Virus record (IMG/VR): IMGVR_UViG_3300025000_000005 | Span: 26,779 to 90,778 of that record | DNA length: 64,000 nt | Reading direction: 5' to 3' (one strand) | Origin: a virus | Part shown: piece after piece, positions 43,088 through 50,329 of the stretch | Layout: every line of letters starts with the position of its first letter | Position numbering within the stretch: the first letter of the stretch is position 1 | Notes under the pieces: model-generated | Told to the model about the DNA's origin: nothing | What the model saw: only the letters and a program-made list of their open reading frames with translations | Database searches by the model: none | Program-made: the position numbers and the translations under genes

Positions 43088-43576
43088 ATGAATAACCATT
43101 TACCAATAAATGATATTCTAAAAATATGTACCGAGCATGCCGAGCTGATCAAATCGGAAATCAAGGCGCGTGAAACCGAGGCTATCCAGAGCAAGGGATG
43201 GCTGAGCTTTGACAAAATAACCGACATCTGTGGATATCGAGGAGGAAAACAATATTTCGCAATTGAGGGCGGGACCGCAACGGGGTTGATGGTTATAGAC
43301 GATGACAATATTTTTGTGGTGCCTGCGATTTGTGACGGTGCCGTTTATTCGTCATATCCGGACGAAGGGAGCGGCGGCATAGCACATTTGTTGCTGCTAA
43401 AAAAGCGGGAAAACGGTCAGGCCGTGAATAGGTGGTCTGTTGTGTGGATGTCAGGCGGGTGGCTCCACAAGGAAGAGTTTGAGAAACTATCGCCCGCTGA
43501 AATTGGGGACGTACTTGTTGATGAAATATTGGATGGCAAAAACGTTATTATCCCAAAGCCGCAAGGGCGGGCATGA
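43088..43576 (+). CDS. early protein, unknown
   Basis: The start at 43088 follows GGAGG and gives 162 residues. It has a helical N-terminus and a beta region (GGTATGLMVIDDDNIFVVPA, AHLLLLKKRENGQA). A bare frame from 43052 lacks a ribosome site. No family recognised. Confidence 0.65.
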   Translation: MNNHLPINDILKICTEHAELIKSEIKARETEAIQSKGWLSFDKITDICGYRGGKQYFAIEGGTATGLMVIDDDNIFVVPAICDGAVYSSYPDEGSGGIAHLLLLKKRENGQAVNRWSVVWMSGGWLHKEEFEKLSPAEIGDVLVDEILDGKNVIIPKPQGRA

Positions 43577-44112
43577 CATTCCCCATGTCGGCGATAACGA
43601 TTAAGGATAGAGTAATGAAAAAATCAATTTTTGAGCATGAGCTATCAAAGGCTCAAACGCTTTATGAATACGGTAAGGACGAAGAAAAAGAATTCTGGCG
43701 GGGATACATGCGTGGAGTCCGACGCCGCTACCACGGGGAGAATTTCGAAACCGAAGCGGACCATCAAAAATGGCTAAGCCTTGTCAATGACGATTACCAT
43801 CATGAAGCCGGCCGTGGCTACCGAGCTGGCTTTTATGGCCCGGTCCGCTTGGTGACAAACCACCCCAAAGCCTCATACGGAATCCCCATATTTTGGGATA
43901 AGGATGGAGAGCCGATGGATTACGCAGAGGGGTTCACAGCTCTCCGGGATTGGTGGGGGATTGACAACATGGCCGAAGAGGCGTGGGTGTCGGTGCGGAC
44001 GGCGGAAGGGTGGTGCGCCGGCCGGATGCCGGGTAGTAAAAATTTGCTAAGGCTATTTAACGTTATGAGCTACACGGACAAGCCCAGGGATAATTCGGAG
44101 ACCTCCTCATAG
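43573..44112 (+). CDS. early protein, unknown
   Basis: The 179-residue protein begins with a 4-bp ATGA overlap. An alternative ATG at 43615 behind AAGGA would give 165 residues (MKKSIFEHELSKAQ). It is Tyr/Trp/Arg-rich (EFWRGYMRGVRRRYHG, GRGYRAGFYGPVRLV). Last gene of the plus-strand operon; not recognised. Confidence 0.65.
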   Translation: MTFPMSAITIKDRVMKKSIFEHELSKAQTLYEYGKDEEKEFWRGYMRGVRRRYHGENFETEADHQKWLSLVNDDYHHEAGRGYRAGFYGPVRLVTNHPKASYGIPIFWDKDGEPMDYAEGFTALRDWWGIDNMAEEAWVSVRTAEGWCAGRMPGSKNLLRLFNVMSYTDKPRDNSETSS

Positions 44113-44149
44113 GCTTTTGTTGCCATAACAACATAAATCTTTTTCTTGC

Positions 44150-44165
44150 AATCTTTAAATCTTTA
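44150..44165 (-). promoter_or_regulatory. TAAAGNNN array, 2 units
   Basis: Plus strand AATCTTTA AATCTTTA, exact tandem copies. Unlike most others it lies between converging genes, not directly before a minus-strand gene. Confidence 0.45.
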
Positions 44166-44191
44166 TTGCAGGGTATGGGTATGCTTTTATC

Positions 44192-44362
44192 CCTGCTCGT
44201 GGGGTTTGTTCATGAGACGTTCCTCCTATAGAATATGTCACTATTTATTTTAAGTTTCAGTATCCTGCTCATGGGAGACGTTCATGAGACTACTTTTTGC
44301 GGGCGGAACGGGCTTTTCGGTCGAACTTCAAGTATCCTGATCATGGGGGTCGTACATGAGAC
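44192..44362. repeat. three 27-bp imperfect palindromes at exact 72-bp spacing
   Basis: Copies lie at 44192-44218, 44264-44290 and 44336-44362. Each starts CCTGMTCRTGGG and ends GTWCATGAGAC, so its core is CTCATG-N9-CATGAG with changes. Each pair of copies is separated by 45 bp of unrelated sequence. The gap 44113-44364 holds no gene. Candidate protein-binding, partition or replication sites. Confidence 0.75.
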
Positions 44363-44364
44363 CG

Positions 44365-45543
44365 TCAAACCGATAACCCAACAGCCAACTCCGCCACTTC
44401 AGCCTCGGAAAGTTTATTTTGAGCCGCGAAATCAGCCATGGCCCTCTCCTTCGGAATCTTATCCCGATAAACGGCGACCAAAAGGGCTGTATTGAGAGCT
44501 GACTTGAGCTTCTCCTTCGAGAGGTCCGCCTCAAGCTGCTTTCTTTTCTTAACCTCAACCCTGGCAGTCTTTTTAAAAACCTCCAACTCGACCTCTTTCT
44601 GCCGCATAAATTCTTTCGTTTCAGCTTCCTTCATCTTTTTCTTAAGCCCCTTATGCGCCGCCTTGTATTTCCGGTACATCTCCTTGGCGACCTTGGAGGT
44701 CGGTGCCTCCATATTGGCGCTCGATCTGGCCGCGGTCTGCAATTCGTCTTTCGAAAGAAACCGGTTCGCGACCTTGACGTCATCACCATACCCGATCTGG
44801 TCAGCCGCCTTCTTCATCTCCCCGATAACGAGCTTTTGAACCGCAGGCCCCTGGAGTGTAGCCAAGACCTTCAGGACGTGCTTACAACAGGCACCGATAA
44901 GCCTGGGGTTCCTGATCTTCGGGTATGCGTTCTCAAGCGGCGCCACTGCAAACCCGCCGATAGTTGCAACATACCTATACCAAAACTGATGCCGGCCGCA
45001 ATCACAATCGAAGGAGATTCGCCCCCCGAGAATTTTCTTGGCCGCTTCAGGGAAAGGAAGATTCCCGGTCAGGTGCTCGGTCCACTCGTCCAGCCTGATT
45101 TTTACCTGGTGGCTATCCTTTTTGCTTTCGGGACCGGACGATGTGGAGAAATGCAGTAGTACGCCGTCCCGGGAATTGAAAACCCGGTAAAATGTTGCAC
45201 GCTTGATATGATCCCGGCTTCGCTTGAGATCGGACGATAGGGAAGCGGCCATGAGCTGTGCGGCAGGCACCCCCTTCTTGGTTGATTTATATCTCTTCCT
45301 GGCGGACCGGGCTTTCCGGTCAAACTCCCGCAAATCGTCAGCCGTGAACGGGGTTCCATCCTTCTTGACACCGAAAATTAAATCGAGAGTGGCGCCGGAA
45401 GAGAGGTATTTCCGGAACTGACCGGGCGTAAGGGTACCGACAGCGGCCCGGCGCTTTTCGAGCTGCTCCTTCCTCGCCGCGTTGAACAGCTTTTCGGCCG
45501 CCCGCGCCTGCTCTTTGGATTCGATTTGTTTCATCACTGTCAC
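44365..45543 (-). CDS. SWIM zinc-finger protein
   Basis: The 392-residue protein has a SWIM-type zinc site: FDCDCGRHQFWYRY near residue 179 supplies CxC, and ACCKHVLKVLATL near 219 supplies CxH. SWIM domains bind DNA or protein. The C-terminal third is a charged coiled coil. The GTG start overlaps the upstream stop (GTGA); an ATG nine bases further in is possible. SWIM proteins recur near head genes in large phages, so a virion role is possible. Confidence 0.65.
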   Translation of the reverse strand: MTVMKQIESKEQARAAEKLFNAARKEQLEKRRAAVGTLTPGQFRKYLSSGATLDLIFGVKKDGTPFTADDLREFDRKARSARKRYKSTKKGVPAAQLMAASLSSDLKRSRDHIKRATFYRVFNSRDGVLLHFSTSSGPESKKDSHQVKIRLDEWTEHLTGNLPFPEAAKKILGGRISFDCDCGRHQFWYRYVATIGGFAVAPLENAYPKIRNPRLIGACCKHVLKVLATLQGPAVQKLVIGEMKKAADQIGYGDDVKVANRFLSKDELQTAARSSANMEAPTSKVAKEMYRKYKAAHKGLKKKMKEAETKEFMRQKEVELEVFKKTARVEVKKRKQLEADLSKEKLKSALNTALLVAVYRDKIPKERAMADFAAQNKLSEAEVAELAVGLSV

Positions 45544-45836
45544 AGTGCGCCCGTTTTCAGGAGTTCCAAAAGCGTAGGCGCGACGGTTGGGCCAACCACA
45601 TCAATGAGTGCTTTTAGGGATTCCATCTGTGAAGACTGTGATTTTAAGGCCACTTTTACGCCGCTTGGGTCTGTAACCTCAAAGCCTTTTATATTCTGAT
45701 CAAAAAGCCGGACATATTCGAGAGATACCTTGTGAACGACCGCATCTTTATCCGTCCACTCATGCACAGCCGATACCCTGCAGCACCCATAACAGCAGGA
45801 TAACCAGATTGCCAAAAAACAGATTGCCGTTTTCAT
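45540..45836 (-). CDS. small exported protein, possible lipoprotein
   Basis: The 98-residue protein has an N-terminal hydrophobic segment with clustered Cys (MKTAICFLAIWLSCCYGCCR) that could serve as a lipobox. The rest is soluble. It belongs to the group after the endolysin; an outer spanin-like or exclusion role is possible but unproven. Confidence 0.6.
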   Translation of the reverse strand: MKTAICFLAIWLSCCYGCCRVSAVHEWTDKDAVVHKVSLEYVRLFDQNIKGFEVTDPSGVKVALKSQSSQMESLKALIDVVGPTVAPTLLELLKTGAL

Positions 45837-46018
45837 GACTTCACCCCTGAGTTGCTATAACCATGCCCGTCATAGCATGGCCCAAATCTAAAGCGACTTG
45901 GCATCTCGTTGTGCCTACGAATATCAATGGAAAGTTCCATGGCTTCAACCATTCTTTTCCTGGACTCTTCTATCCATCTCACATTATCATCGGGGCACGA
46001 AGGCCTTTTTGTTTCCAT
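45833..46018 (-). CDS. small hypothetical protein
   Basis: The start at 46018 follows GGAGA and gives 61 residues. It is Arg/Glu-rich with a GPCYDGHGYSNSGVKS tail. It overlaps the upstream gene by 32 bp. Not recognised. Confidence 0.5.
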   Translation of the reverse strand: METKRPSCPDDNVRWIEESRKRMVEAMELSIDIRRHNEMPSRFRFGPCYDGHGYSNSGVKS

Positions 46019-46229
46019 CAGCTTGGTTCTCCAAACGCACAAAAAGCTCACGATTCTTTTCGATCTGCCTCATAGCCTGAGCGCACGCCGACACGCAATC
46101 AACCCCAGTATCGGCGATGATTTGAGCCGCGATACGGTTCACCAAGGATTCGTATTCGCTTTTCGATCGCATCTCGTCGGCAGAGTCTTTGATTTCTTGG
46201 CCGCAACACTGGCAGATAGGCTTTCCCAT
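45987..46229 (-). CDS. small Cys-motif protein
   Basis: The 80-residue protein begins MGKPICQCCGQEIKDSADEM, a possible half zinc finger, followed by a helix. A run of G just upstream supplies a ribosome site. Not recognised. Confidence 0.55.
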   Translation of the reverse strand: MGKPICQCCGQEIKDSADEMRSKSEYESLVNRIAAQIIADTGVDCVSACAQAMRQIEKNRELFVRLENQADGNKKAFVPR

Positions 46230-46238
46230 GGCGCCCCC

Positions 46239-46391
46239 CTATGGAACTATTGGATACCGAGGTGGCGGGGGGAGTTGCATCGAAAAGCTCTTAGGCTCTT
46301 TAAGCGCCGAATAAGAAACATATGCAGCACACGCGCTCACAACCATCGAGACGACACTTATCAATAACGCGATTCTATTAAGTATTTTCAT
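46239..46391 (-). CDS. small membrane or lipoprotein, spanin-like (Rz1-type candidate)
   Basis: A 50-residue frame starting at 46391 behind AGGGGGA. It has a hydrophobic stretch with a Cys at residue 21 (LLISVVSMVVSACAAYVSY) and a proline-rich tail (QLPPPPRYPIVP). It lies 10 bp after the endolysin start-side neighbour in the lysis group. A short lipoprotein with Pro-rich tail fits an outer-membrane spanin; a holin is the alternative. Confidence 0.6.
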   Translation of the reverse strand: MKILNRIALLISVVSMVVSACAAYVSYSALKEPKSFSMQLPPPPRYPIVP

Positions 46392-46400
46392 ATTCCCCCT

Positions 46401-46922
46401 TTACATTTTTATCCCACAATCCTTCAGCGCCCGGCGCACCCAGCCGAGAAGGTTGACCTTCTGCGACGGGTTTTTGGCGCATATTTTAGTGTACCGGTCG
46501 ATTCTGACCAATGCCAGTTTCCAAAAGAATGCTTCTTCCTTCCAAGTGCTCGCCATCGAATTCAATGCTAAAACAGACTGTGAACCAATAGCCCCATCGA
46601 CCGGAGATATCCCGGCCGCTGCTTGCGCCATCCGGCACCCAGCGCCAAGGCCATTATTCGCGCAAATATCAAGCAGGATATCCGCAACAGCCTGAGAGAA
46701 AAGATCATCCCCCGAAAACCGGTCCCAGAAGTCGCGCCGGTAAAGGAACCTCGCCCGATGCTCATTTAAACCCTTGATATCCTCATCCGGATATTGCCGC
46801 TTGCTGATCCCGTATTTTGTTTCCCCGCCGCGGTCCGACTTCCGGTTGTTATACCCTCCGTTCAGAGTCGCCCCGACCTCATCCTCCATGAGCGCTTTGA
46901 ACGCTTTTTCGAAATCAGCCAT
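46401..46922 (-). CDS. endolysin, glycoside hydrolase family 108
   Basis: The 173-residue protein has the GH108 (N-acetylmuramidase) signature: the motif GGETKYGISKRQYP with catalytic Glu near residue 33. The C-terminal part (ILLDICANNGLGAGCRMAQA, DGAIGSQSVLALNS) is the usual peptidoglycan-binding domain of this family. It degrades the host wall at lysis. Stop and start overlap with neighbours. Confidence 0.9.
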   Translation of the reverse strand: MADFEKAFKALMEDEVGATLNGGYNNRKSDRGGETKYGISKRQYPDEDIKGLNEHRARFLYRRDFWDRFSGDDLFSQAVADILLDICANNGLGAGCRMAQAAAGISPVDGAIGSQSVLALNSMASTWKEEAFFWKLALVRIDRYTKICAKNPSQKVNLLGWVRRALKDCGIKM

Positions 46923-47158
46923 TATTTACCACCATCCACGACGATAGACGCCATAACCTCATCGGTCTCACAAATAGTACCGCTTTCAATACGGGCCTTT
47001 TTCAGTTCACTCAAAAGAGTTTGCGCCTTTGGGTTAAGCAATGCGAACCCAACGTTATGGTTTGTTCCGCCGATACGCCAATTAATCCTGGCGTATTGGA
47101 GCCCGAAGCATTCCATCAAAAGAAAGGCTAAAAACTTTTTCATGGTCGTAATAGGCAT
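46922..47158 (-). CDS. small protein before endolysin
   Basis: The 78-residue protein starts behind AAGGAG. It has a weakly hydrophobic N-terminus (MKKFLAFLLMECFGLQYARI) and a helical C-terminus. It overlaps the endolysin start by one base. It could be an accessory of lysis; not a typical holin. Confidence 0.6.
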   Translation of the reverse strand: MPITTMKKFLAFLLMECFGLQYARINWRIGGTNHNVGFALLNPKAQTLLSELKKARIESGTICETDEVMASIVVDGGK

Positions 47159-47169
47159 ATCTTTCTCCT

Positions 47170-48414
47170 TTATCCCGCTACCGCAAATCGCAACGGCAAC
47201 TCCAATTGAGCCGTCGCGGCCTTGATCCTCGGGATTGCAAAATCATCAAGATACGTTTTGCTCAATTCGGAGGCAACGAACTGCCGGCCGAGATAATTGG
47301 CCACTATCGCGGTCACACCGGATCCAAGAAATGGTTCCAAGACCACGCCTCCTTCCGGGCACCCGGCAAGGATACACGGTTCAATCAGTTTTGGCGGGAA
47401 TGTCGCAAAATGTGCGCCCGAAAAGGGCTTTGTCGCAACGGTCCAAACCGATCGCTTATTCCTGTACCCCGTTTTCGAATATCCGGCGTGCCGCTTGTCC
47501 CACTTTTTGGATTCAATCAGCGCTGTCCGGTTCGGTAGGGAAACGCATTTCGAAAGATCTTTCGCTATGGTTTGGTTCCCGGGCCCGCCGTCTGCGAACT
47601 TGTGAACCGCACTTCGCCCCCTGCCCCGCCGAGGCAATGTGTCAGAGCCGGCAGGCTCAAGAATGGCCCTATAGTCGTAATAGTAGCGTTTCGATTTCGT
47701 GAGGAGGAAAAGGTATTCGTGCGATTTTGTAGGCCGATCCTTAACGCTTTCTGGCATCGGGTTCGCTTTTTCCCAAATAATATCTGACCGCAAATACCAA
47801 CCGTCGTCTTGCAGGGAGAAAGCGACTCGCCACGGGATACCGCACATGTCTTTGGGTTTTAGGCCAATATCGCATGCCTTCATTCCACGGTTATTGCCGA
47901 CATTGATATGCTTTGAGTCGGGAACCTGATAGCCCCTGTTTGCCGCAAAACTATCTCCTAAATTAAGCCAAAGATTACCGTCATCCCGCAACACCCGGCG
48001 CACATCCCTAAAGATCTCGGTGATGTGCTCGACAAATAGCTGTATCGTGGGCTCAAGGCCAAGTGAACCTCTCCATGCTCCGCACTCCTGGCAGAAAGAT
48101 CCGCTATCCCCTGCCCCTGCCCCTGCCCCTGCCCCTGCCTGATCAAGTGCGGGGTGAAGGTTCCCCCCAGTACCGGACACGCCGCGATTCCCACGCCGCC
48201 CATGGGGTAACACGCCACCCCACTCATGGTCGCAATCCGGATCTCCGCCCCAAACACATGGCGGCGTCTTGTAGTCTCGCAACCCCCAATAAGGCGGCGA
48301 GGTGACACAACAATGCACGGACTTATCCGGGAGCGATCGCAACACATCAAGAGCGTGACCATGGTAAACGGCGCCAACCCCGTCCCGTTGCCATTCGAGG
48401 GACACGCCGGTCAT
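47170..48414 (-). CDS. DNA methyltransferase (N4-cytosine/N6-adenine, beta class)
   Basis: The start at 48414 overlaps the upstream stop (ATGA) and gives 414 residues. Motif IV VTSPPYWGLRDYK comes near residue 37, and motif I EPFLGSGVTAIVAN near residue 368: the beta-class order. A CxxC insert (CDHEW, CQECG) lies near residues 60-115, with an Ala-Gly repeat encoded by five CCCCTG units. TSPPYW suggests N4-cytosine modification, but adenine cannot be excluded. It is likely to mask phage DNA from host restriction. Confidence 0.85.
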   Translation of the reverse strand: MTGVSLEWQRDGVGAVYHGHALDVLRSLPDKSVHCCVTSPPYWGLRDYKTPPCVWGGDPDCDHEWGGVLPHGRRGNRGVSGTGGNLHPALDQAGAGAGAGAGDSGSFCQECGAWRGSLGLEPTIQLFVEHITEIFRDVRRVLRDDGNLWLNLGDSFAANRGYQVPDSKHINVGNNRGMKACDIGLKPKDMCGIPWRVAFSLQDDGWYLRSDIIWEKANPMPESVKDRPTKSHEYLFLLTKSKRYYYDYRAILEPAGSDTLPRRGRGRSAVHKFADGGPGNQTIAKDLSKCVSLPNRTALIESKKWDKRHAGYSKTGYRNKRSVWTVATKPFSGAHFATFPPKLIEPCILAGCPEGGVVLEPFLGSGVTAIVANYLGRQFVASELSKTYLDDFAIPRIKAATAQLELPLRFAVAG

Positions 48415-48749
48415 AACCTCACCCCCTGCAAAAAAGACAGCGACCAACCAAGCACATTCGCATCCCCATATTGCCCGCCACACTCCAACAGCGTGCCATT
48501 CTGCTCGTCATACAGCGTAACCTTGCCGACAGAACCGGCGCCACCCATTGGCCATGCGGGCCATACGCCATATTCCGCGATCATTTTTTCAAGGCATTTA
48601 TCATACTCGGCAATGGTCATAAACCCAGACCCGAGATATCCGGTAGGCGCCCCATCGATGTCGTATTGATGCAGGCATTCGGGGCAAAACTGCACACTCT
48701 CCCCCCGGCAAAGAAGCGTTAAACATCCACAGCACACGACTCTTTTCAT
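48411..48749 (-). CDS. small zinc-ribbon protein
   Basis: The 112-residue protein begins with two Cys pairs (VVCCGCLTLLC, then FCPEC), a probable zinc ribbon. A helical part follows (TIAEYDKCLEKMIAEYG). Overlaps both neighbours. Function unknown. Confidence 0.6.
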   Translation of the reverse strand: MKRVVCCGCLTLLCRGESVQFCPECLHQYDIDGAPTGYLGSGFMTIAEYDKCLEKMIAEYGVWPAWPMGGAGSVGKVTLYDEQNGTLLECGGQYGDANVLGWSLSFLQGVRL

Positions 48750-49072
48750 ATCCCCACCTTCGCTTCGTAATCGGTCCAGTATTTAATCCGTTGCCGCACC
48801 CAGGTTACGGGCGGGAACCAAAATGTGTCGCCGGCAGGAAGCTGGTCCCTGAGATTATCGAGGCCGGTAACGACCATGACGACCCACTTAAGCTCTTCCG
48901 TACCGTATATGCGGTAGGCCGCAAGCTCGGGCCTGAGCATTTCGTCAGGCTCAATTTCGTATTCGGTCCATCCGGACGTCTGCGCTTCGGCGCCCTTGCG
49001 GATATCCCGGTAAAGCTCTCCACGAAACAGGACATCAGTGACATTGTACGGGCTTAATCTTGGCAGGGTCAT
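48746..49072 (-). CDS. gp53-like baseplate wedge protein
   Basis: The 108-residue protein matches the T4 gp53 pattern: AYRIYGTEELKWVVMVVTGL, DNLRDQLPAGDTFWFPPVTW. The 'YG...L.WV....N...D' core and LysM-like end are typical. It lies away from the other baseplate genes, in an early-looking gene block, and overlaps neighbours. Confidence 0.7.
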   Translation of the reverse strand: MTLPRLSPYNVTDVLFRGELYRDIRKGAEAQTSGWTEYEIEPDEMLRPELAAYRIYGTEELKWVVMVVTGLDNLRDQLPAGDTFWFPPVTWVRQRIKYWTDYEAKVGI

Positions 49073-49599
49073 TCCGCCACCTCGACGGACATCAGGTAAT
49101 TGACGAGTCGTTTTGCCGGGATGGAAATATCCTCAAGCCCCCCGTTGTTTTCGAGGATCAGGTCATAATCAAACCGGGTTACGCTTCTATCGGCAGGATT
49201 GTCGGGGATATGGATTCCATCTCGTTTAAAAAGAACGGTCCGGCACCTATCCCCGTAATGGTTTTTGAATTTTCTTAGCTCGGCGGGTTCTCGAACATCC
49301 ACGAAAATGATGTGTTGTTGATATGCCAACAATAAGTGGTCTATACGCTCATTGGTTTCGTTAAACGGGCCATTGTTGAACTTAATCCAGGCTGACTTGA
49401 ATTCATTCCATAGAGCCCGCTTCTCATCGGTCTTTGGTTCTTTCGGGATTCCAATGGATTCACAAATGGATTTCACAGTATCGACGGTGGAAATGTGGCT
49501 GACAAGCACATCGTCCGGGCGGACAATCTGTTGAACAGTTTCGGAAAGCGTATTTTTACCGGTCCCCCCGACACCGTTCAGAAAAACGATTCTTATCAT
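49069..49599 (-). CDS. P-loop nucleotide kinase-like protein
   Basis: The 176-residue protein begins IRIVFLNGVGGTGKNTLSE, a Walker A with GKN in place of GKS/T. IIFVDVREPAEL follows near residue 97 and CRTVLFKRDGI near 119. This fits deoxynucleoside monophosphate kinases of large phages (T4 gp1 group). It would raise dNTP supply. First gene after the promoter-like region at 49640-49686. Confidence 0.65.
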   Translation of the reverse strand: MIRIVFLNGVGGTGKNTLSETVQQIVRPDDVLVSHISTVDTVKSICESIGIPKEPKTDEKRALWNEFKSAWIKFNNGPFNETNERIDHLLLAYQQHIIFVDVREPAELRKFKNHYGDRCRTVLFKRDGIHIPDNPADRSVTRFDYDLILENNGGLEDISIPAKRLVNYLMSVEVAE

Positions 49600-49639
49600 G
49601 GGCGTTAACTCTCCTTGGCTTTAAATAAAATATTATTTT

Positions 49640-49686
49640 AATATTTATTTCTTTAAATCTTTATTTGGTTTTAAAAAGAAATGCAA
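49640..49686 (-). promoter_or_regulatory. TTGCAT promoter with 3-unit TAAAGNNN array
   Basis: Minus strand -35 TTGCAT at 49686-49681, 16-base spacer, then ATAAAG (49664-49659) as a weak -10. Units AATATTTA TTTCTTTA AATCTTTA (plus strand) fill 49640-49663. The leader continues to the kinase gene at 49599. Confidence 0.5.
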
Positions 49687-49687
49687 C

Positions 49688-50329
49688 CTATTTTGATAAG
49701 CGGTCCGCTTTTTCACGCACGGTCCGGCGAAGAGCGTTCACGAACGCATCCACCGGATTTTCTATGGTCTTAACCGGCAACCAAAGATTCAGCATCTCCT
49801 CTATATACCGGTCTGATACCGGCTCAATCATCGCGCCGACTACGCATAGCAGCACGGCACGATGCCCCGTGCTGATCGCGTCCCAGTTGATGGAGTAGGT
49901 GACGCGCCCTTTCTCATCCATGCCCTTCTCAACCTTCTGCCCCTCGCCGCCGAGCCTCAAAAGGAACTGCTGGTATTCCTGAGCTATGACGATCTGCCCC
50001 ATTTCAAGGAGACCGAAGTACCAATCCAGGGCGACATAGAAGTTTGACCGGCCGGTTTCACCCGTCATGTCCATCGCCTCCAGGTTGAACGCACTGGCAT
50101 GGATGGAGATATATTCCGTTCTTTCTTCAACGATGCAGGCGTAGCCATCGGCTTTCTTCTGCTTGATCTCATCGATAAGGGCTGTTTTCCAAGAACCGAA
50201 CGCGCCCTTGATTGGCAGGATATGCGTGATGACGAGAGCCTCACCGTCGAACACCGCATAGGCTTTGTATTTTTGCAGCCCCATTAACGACACTGACATG
50301 ATTTTTAGTGGAAACGATGGTTTCGTCAT
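49688..50329 (-). CDS. hypothetical protein next to terminase
   Basis: The 213-residue protein overlaps the terminase stop by 4 bp. It starts MTKPSFPLKIMSVSLMGLQK and contains YACIVEERTEYISIHASAFN, an actin-fold-like or RNase H-like strand arrangement. It may be a packaging regulator. Not recognised. Confidence 0.6.
   Translation of the reverse strand: MTKPSFPLKIMSVSLMGLQKYKAYAVFDGEALVITHILPIKGAFGSWKTALIDEIKQKKADGYACIVEERTEYISIHASAFNLEAMDMTGETGRSNFYVALDWYFGLLEMGQIVIAQEYQQFLLRLGGEGQKVEKGMDEKGRVTYSINWDAISTGHRAVLLCVVGAMIEPVSDRYIEEMLNLWLPVKTIENPVDAFVNALRRTVREKADRLSK

Noticed and set aside
44192-44362. A small CRISPR array (27-bp repeats, 45-bp spacers)
   Set aside because: Only three copies with several differences each, 45-bp spacers, internal dyad symmetry and no cas genes. 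A protein-binding repeat fits better.
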